6,596 nucleotides of DNA, taken from assembly GCA_021822995.1 (NCBI GenBank), contig JAKAPN010000066.1, forward strand, positions 1 to 6,596. The letters are read 5' to 3'. The translations under genes and the position numbers were made by a program. This document shows positions 5,080 through 6,596 of the stretch, one piece after another. Positions within the stretch are counted from its first letter, which is position 1. Each line of letters starts with the position of its first letter. The notes under the pieces were generated by a model that saw only the letters and a program-made list of their open reading frames with translations, did no database searches and was not told the origin of the DNA. Origin of the DNA: an archaeon (GTDB lineage Archaea > Thermoproteota > Nitrososphaeria > Nitrososphaerales > Gagatemarchaeaceae).

Positions 5080-5457
5080 ATGCTGGAAGTCCACTGGGAC
5101 AAGATCATCACGGAGATCTTCAAGTTCGACAGGAGACTCCGCTCTGCACAGATTCTTGACCAGACAGGCAGGCAGATTGCAGGAGGGATGAGGAAGGGGA
5201 TTCCCTCGCTCGAGCCTCAGAGCGAAGACATCAGGCTCATCGCCGGTATCACGATACAGATCAGCAACGACAGGACGTGGGATCGTTACTTCGGGAAGAA
5301 CCAGTTCACGTTCAACAAGAGAGAAAGGCTGAACATCATGACGTTCTATCTCGGGGACAAGCTCGTGTTGGTGTCAGCAGAGCCAGACTTCACGCTTCAG
5401 CAAGCACAAGATCTAAGAAATCAGATCATTACGAACCACGCCGACTTGATTAGGTAA
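5080..5457 (+). CDS. Small thaumarchaeal-type protein, possibly DUF6659-like
   Basis: A 125-residue soluble protein of unknown function. Its order of motifs matches a small family I remember as multi-copy in Thaumarchaeota. An N-terminal helix is followed by FDRRLRSAQILDQTGRQIAGGMRKGI (residues 16-41, shown in part) that reads as two beta strands with a turn. Next come a helix, a FTFNKRERLNIMTFYLG region (76-92) and a strand LVLVSAEP (96-102). This alternating pattern resembles profilin/roadblock-like sensory folds, though I infer that rather than see it. No catalytic or metal-binding motif and no membrane segment is present. The ATG at 5080 is placed by a box A about 30 bases upstream. The family name comes from memory and is tentative. 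Confidence 0.82.
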   Translation: MLEVHWDKIITEIFKFDRRLRSAQILDQTGRQIAGGMRKGIPSLEPQSEDIRLIAGITIQISNDRTWDRYFGKNQFTFNKRERLNIMTFYLGDKLVLVSAEPDFTLQQAQDLRNQIITNHADLIR

Positions 5458-5466
5458 AAGGAGGAA

Positions 5467-5493
5467 GAGCTGGGTCTAGTTGAGACCTAGCTC
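5467..5493. terminator. Strong hairpin between convergent genes
   Basis: GAGCTgGGTCT and AGACCtAGCTC form eleven pairs (one G-U on the plus strand) around loop AGTTG. It starts ten bases after the plus-strand stop and overlaps the last codons and stop of the minus-strand 59-residue gene. The placement fits a shared two-way transcript end, but neither side has a long T run. Confidence 0.5.
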
Positions 5494-5655
5494 AGGGAAC
5501 TTCGCCTGCACGAGCCCTAGCTCGCTCTGGAGGGTCCTGATGCGCTCGGCATACTTCTTCATGTCTTCAGGGTTCTTCTGGACTTTGGCCACCTTGTAGC
5601 CACGCCAGGCCTTCTTCAGCGCACCCCAGGATTGACCCTTGGTGTACTGTGACAT
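5476..5655 (-). CDS. Small basic helical protein, 59 residues
   Basis: The frame runs from ATG at 5655 to TAG at 5476 and encodes MSQYTKGQSWGALKKAW onward, ending FPELGLN. I do not recognise a family. The product is soluble and basic (12 Lys/Arg against 5 Asp/Glu). It has a Trp/Tyr-containing first half (Trp10, Trp17, Tyr20) and a predicted amphipathic second helix (about 29-51) with Leu/Ile/Val spacing. Support for coding comes from an ideally placed box A (CTTATATC, 24-31 bases before the ATG), a stop sitting in a hairpin shared with the convergent gene, and a gap of only 41 bases to the JAMM gene. An AAGGA about eight bases before the ATG could serve as ribosome binding site. Nucleic-acid binding is conceivable from charge alone. 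Confidence 0.72.
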   Translation of the reverse strand: MSQYTKGQSWGALKKAWRGYKVAKVQKNPEDMKKYAERIRTLQSELGLVQAKFPELGLN

Positions 5656-5678
5656 GAGACAAGTCCTTTCATTCAGAC

Positions 5679-5686
5679 GATATAAG
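5679..5686 (-). promoter_or_regulatory. Box A promoter of the 59-residue protein gene
   Basis: CTTATATC on the minus strand ends 24 bases before the ATG at 5655. It lies in the short gap after the JAMM gene stop, so the small gene probably has its own promoter despite the same-strand neighbour. Confidence 0.58.
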
Positions 5687-5696
5687 CCTTAGCGTT

Positions 5697-6080
5697 TCAT
5701 GCGCGCGTGCCCTCTGACACCTCGAAGGGCACCCGGTTCCCGTTATGGTCGTAGACCCCAAGGTTGTCGACCGTGGCGTACGGGTACCCCATGATGACCA
5801 TTATCCGCCCCGTAACGTGCAGGAGGTCCTCGTGGGACGGGTTGTGGTTCCCTGAAGGATGGGAATGGGCCACTCCCAGGTATGACAGGTCGACGGGGAG
5901 CATCCACCAGTTGAAAGACGAGAAGGCAGCGCCGTGTTCCGCCATCGGAGGGACCACGACCCCGGTCACTTCCGCGACCCCTTTCTTGACCTTGCCTCTT
6001 AGGAGCAGTATACCTTCTCTGGGGTATGCCATGGCGGAGTACGTGAATAGGCTGTCCACGACCTCTTTGCGGAAGAGCAC
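5697..6080 (-). CDS. Stand-alone JAMM/MPN-domain metalloprotease-like protein
   Basis: A 127-residue single-domain protein with the full JAMM zinc signature. Glu22 is in PREGILLL, and His72-x-His74 is followed by seven residues, Ser82, two residues and Asp85 (HSHPSGNHNPSHED). These are the residues of zinc isopeptidases that remove ubiquitin-like proteins such as archaeal SAMPs, or process sulphur-carrier proteins, so it is probably catalytic. Its substrate is not known from this window. Length fits archaeal and bacterial stand-alone JAB proteins. The start is GTG at 6080; the preceding in-frame stop is the TGA of the amidotransferase, 21 bases upstream, and no ATG occurs before residue 17. 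No strong Shine-Dalgarno sequence is at the right spacing. It is probably co-transcribed with the amidotransferase. Confidence 0.92.
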   Translation of the reverse strand: MLFRKEVVDSLFTYSAMAYPREGILLLRGKVKKGVAEVTGVVVPPMAEHGAAFSSFNWWMLPVDLSYLGVAHSHPSGNHNPSHEDLLHVTGRIMVIMGYPYATVDNLGVYDHNGNRVPFEVSEGTRA

Positions 6081-6101
6081 CTTTTGGACCGGCAGCCGAG
6101 T

Positions 6102-6596
6102 TCACCTTCTCAGCAGGCCGACGAAGTTACCGACGACCCTGTTTCCTGCCGGGTTCTCGATGGTATACCGCTCCGGATGGAACTGAACGCCGTATAGCAG
6201 CCTGCGTTCATTCTTGATGGCAGCGACGTCGCTGCTTGCGCTCCTGGCGAGGTGGACGAAACCGCCCGGGACGGCCTCCACCACTTCGTATCTCGACTCC
6301 AACAGCATCAGTGACTGGGGGAGCCCTTCGAACAAGGGATCTTCATTGAGGACGGTGGTCTTCACCATGCCCTCTACGTGCTGCTTGTCCCTCACCACGC
6401 GACCGCCGAAGGCGTGAGACATCAGCTGGTGGCCGAAGCAGACCCCGAGGATGGGGACCCGCGAGTCCAGTATCGACTTCGCCTCTGCCTCGAACTTCGT
6501 CTGGGTCTTCTCCTCAGTCATCATGTCGGGCGACCCAGAAAGGACTACCCCGTCGTGCGAGTCGAACTTTGACGCCGAGGCCTTGTCCCACTCGAT
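6102..6596 (-). CDS. Class I glutamine amidotransferase, C-terminal part (cut by window edge)
   Basis: The last 164 residues of a glutamine amidotransferase that releases ammonia from glutamine for a partner synthase. The frame stays open to the right edge, so the start lies outside. Visible parts are the DGVVLSGSPDM loop (15-25), the nucleophile elbow GVCFGHQL with Cys53, and YGVQFHPE with His140 and Glu142, which complete the triad. Overall it resembles the separate glutaminase subunit of archaeal GMP synthase (GuaAa). However, the SHGD-like segment of that family is replaced by ESRYEVVEAV (about 100-109), so another amidotransferase role is equally possible. I therefore give no symbol. The JAMM gene follows after 21 bases on the same strand. 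An internal ATG pair at 6524-6519 is not the start because conserved residues lie upstream. Confidence 0.9.
   Translation of the reverse strand: MEWDKASASKFDSHDGVVLSGSPDMMTEEKTQTKFEAEAKSILDSRVPILGVCFGHQLMSHAFGGRVVRDKQHVEGMVKTTVLNEDPLFEGLPQSLMLLESRYEVVEAVPGGFVHLARSASSDVAAIKNERRLLYGVQFHPERYTIENPAGNRVVGNFVGLLRR

Noticed and set aside
6102..6524. ATG at 6524 as the start of the amidotransferase
   Set aside because: The same frame continues upstream to the edge and encodes the conserved DGVVLSGSPDM loop, so the gene is cut by the window.

Overview
The window looks archaeal, most likely from a GC-rich member of the Nitrososphaerota (Thaumarchaeota) or a close relative. Four things point there. The tRNA-Lys gene carries short insertions at non-anticodon positions, one inside a textbook bulge-helix-bulge motif, and encodes no CCA end. 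TATA-like box A elements lie about 25-33 bases ahead of several start codons, as expected for leaderless archaeal transcripts. The 125-residue protein at 5080-5457 resembles a small family I remember as common in Thaumarchaeota. Shine-Dalgarno sites are sparse. The lineage call is inference; no marker gene settles it.

Left part (1-2060): a possible tail of a plus-strand gene at the edge, then about 250 bases without a gene. Next comes a minus-strand PLP-dependent group II decarboxylase-like enzyme (340-1704) of a type I know best from bacteria, with a 13-base palindrome abutting its TTG start. The tRNA-Lys(UUU) gene (1910-2017, minus) follows, with a 20-base insertion in the D-loop and a 15-base insertion between the variable loop and T-stem.

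Middle (2060-4442): three minus-strand genes. These are endonuclease IV (all nine metal ligands present), a membrane-anchored protein with an Ala/Pro-rich linker and basic tail, and a four-helix DoxX-family membrane protein behind a good box A. A stretch of roughly 490 bases with no convincing gene separates them from the right part.

Right part (4443-6596): an isochorismatase-family hydrolase (plus), the 125-residue thaumarchaeal-type protein (plus), and a 59-residue basic protein (minus) converging on it over a strong hairpin. Then come a stand-alone JAMM/MPN metalloprotease-like protein and the C-terminal 164 residues of a class I glutamine amidotransferase, running off the right edge. The last two are 21 bases apart and probably co-transcribed. 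Otherwise the genes look like independent housekeeping or accessory units, mostly with their own promoters. The most notable element is the doubly interrupted tRNA-Lys gene. I see no insertion sequence, CRISPR array, rRNA or clear multi-gene defence system.
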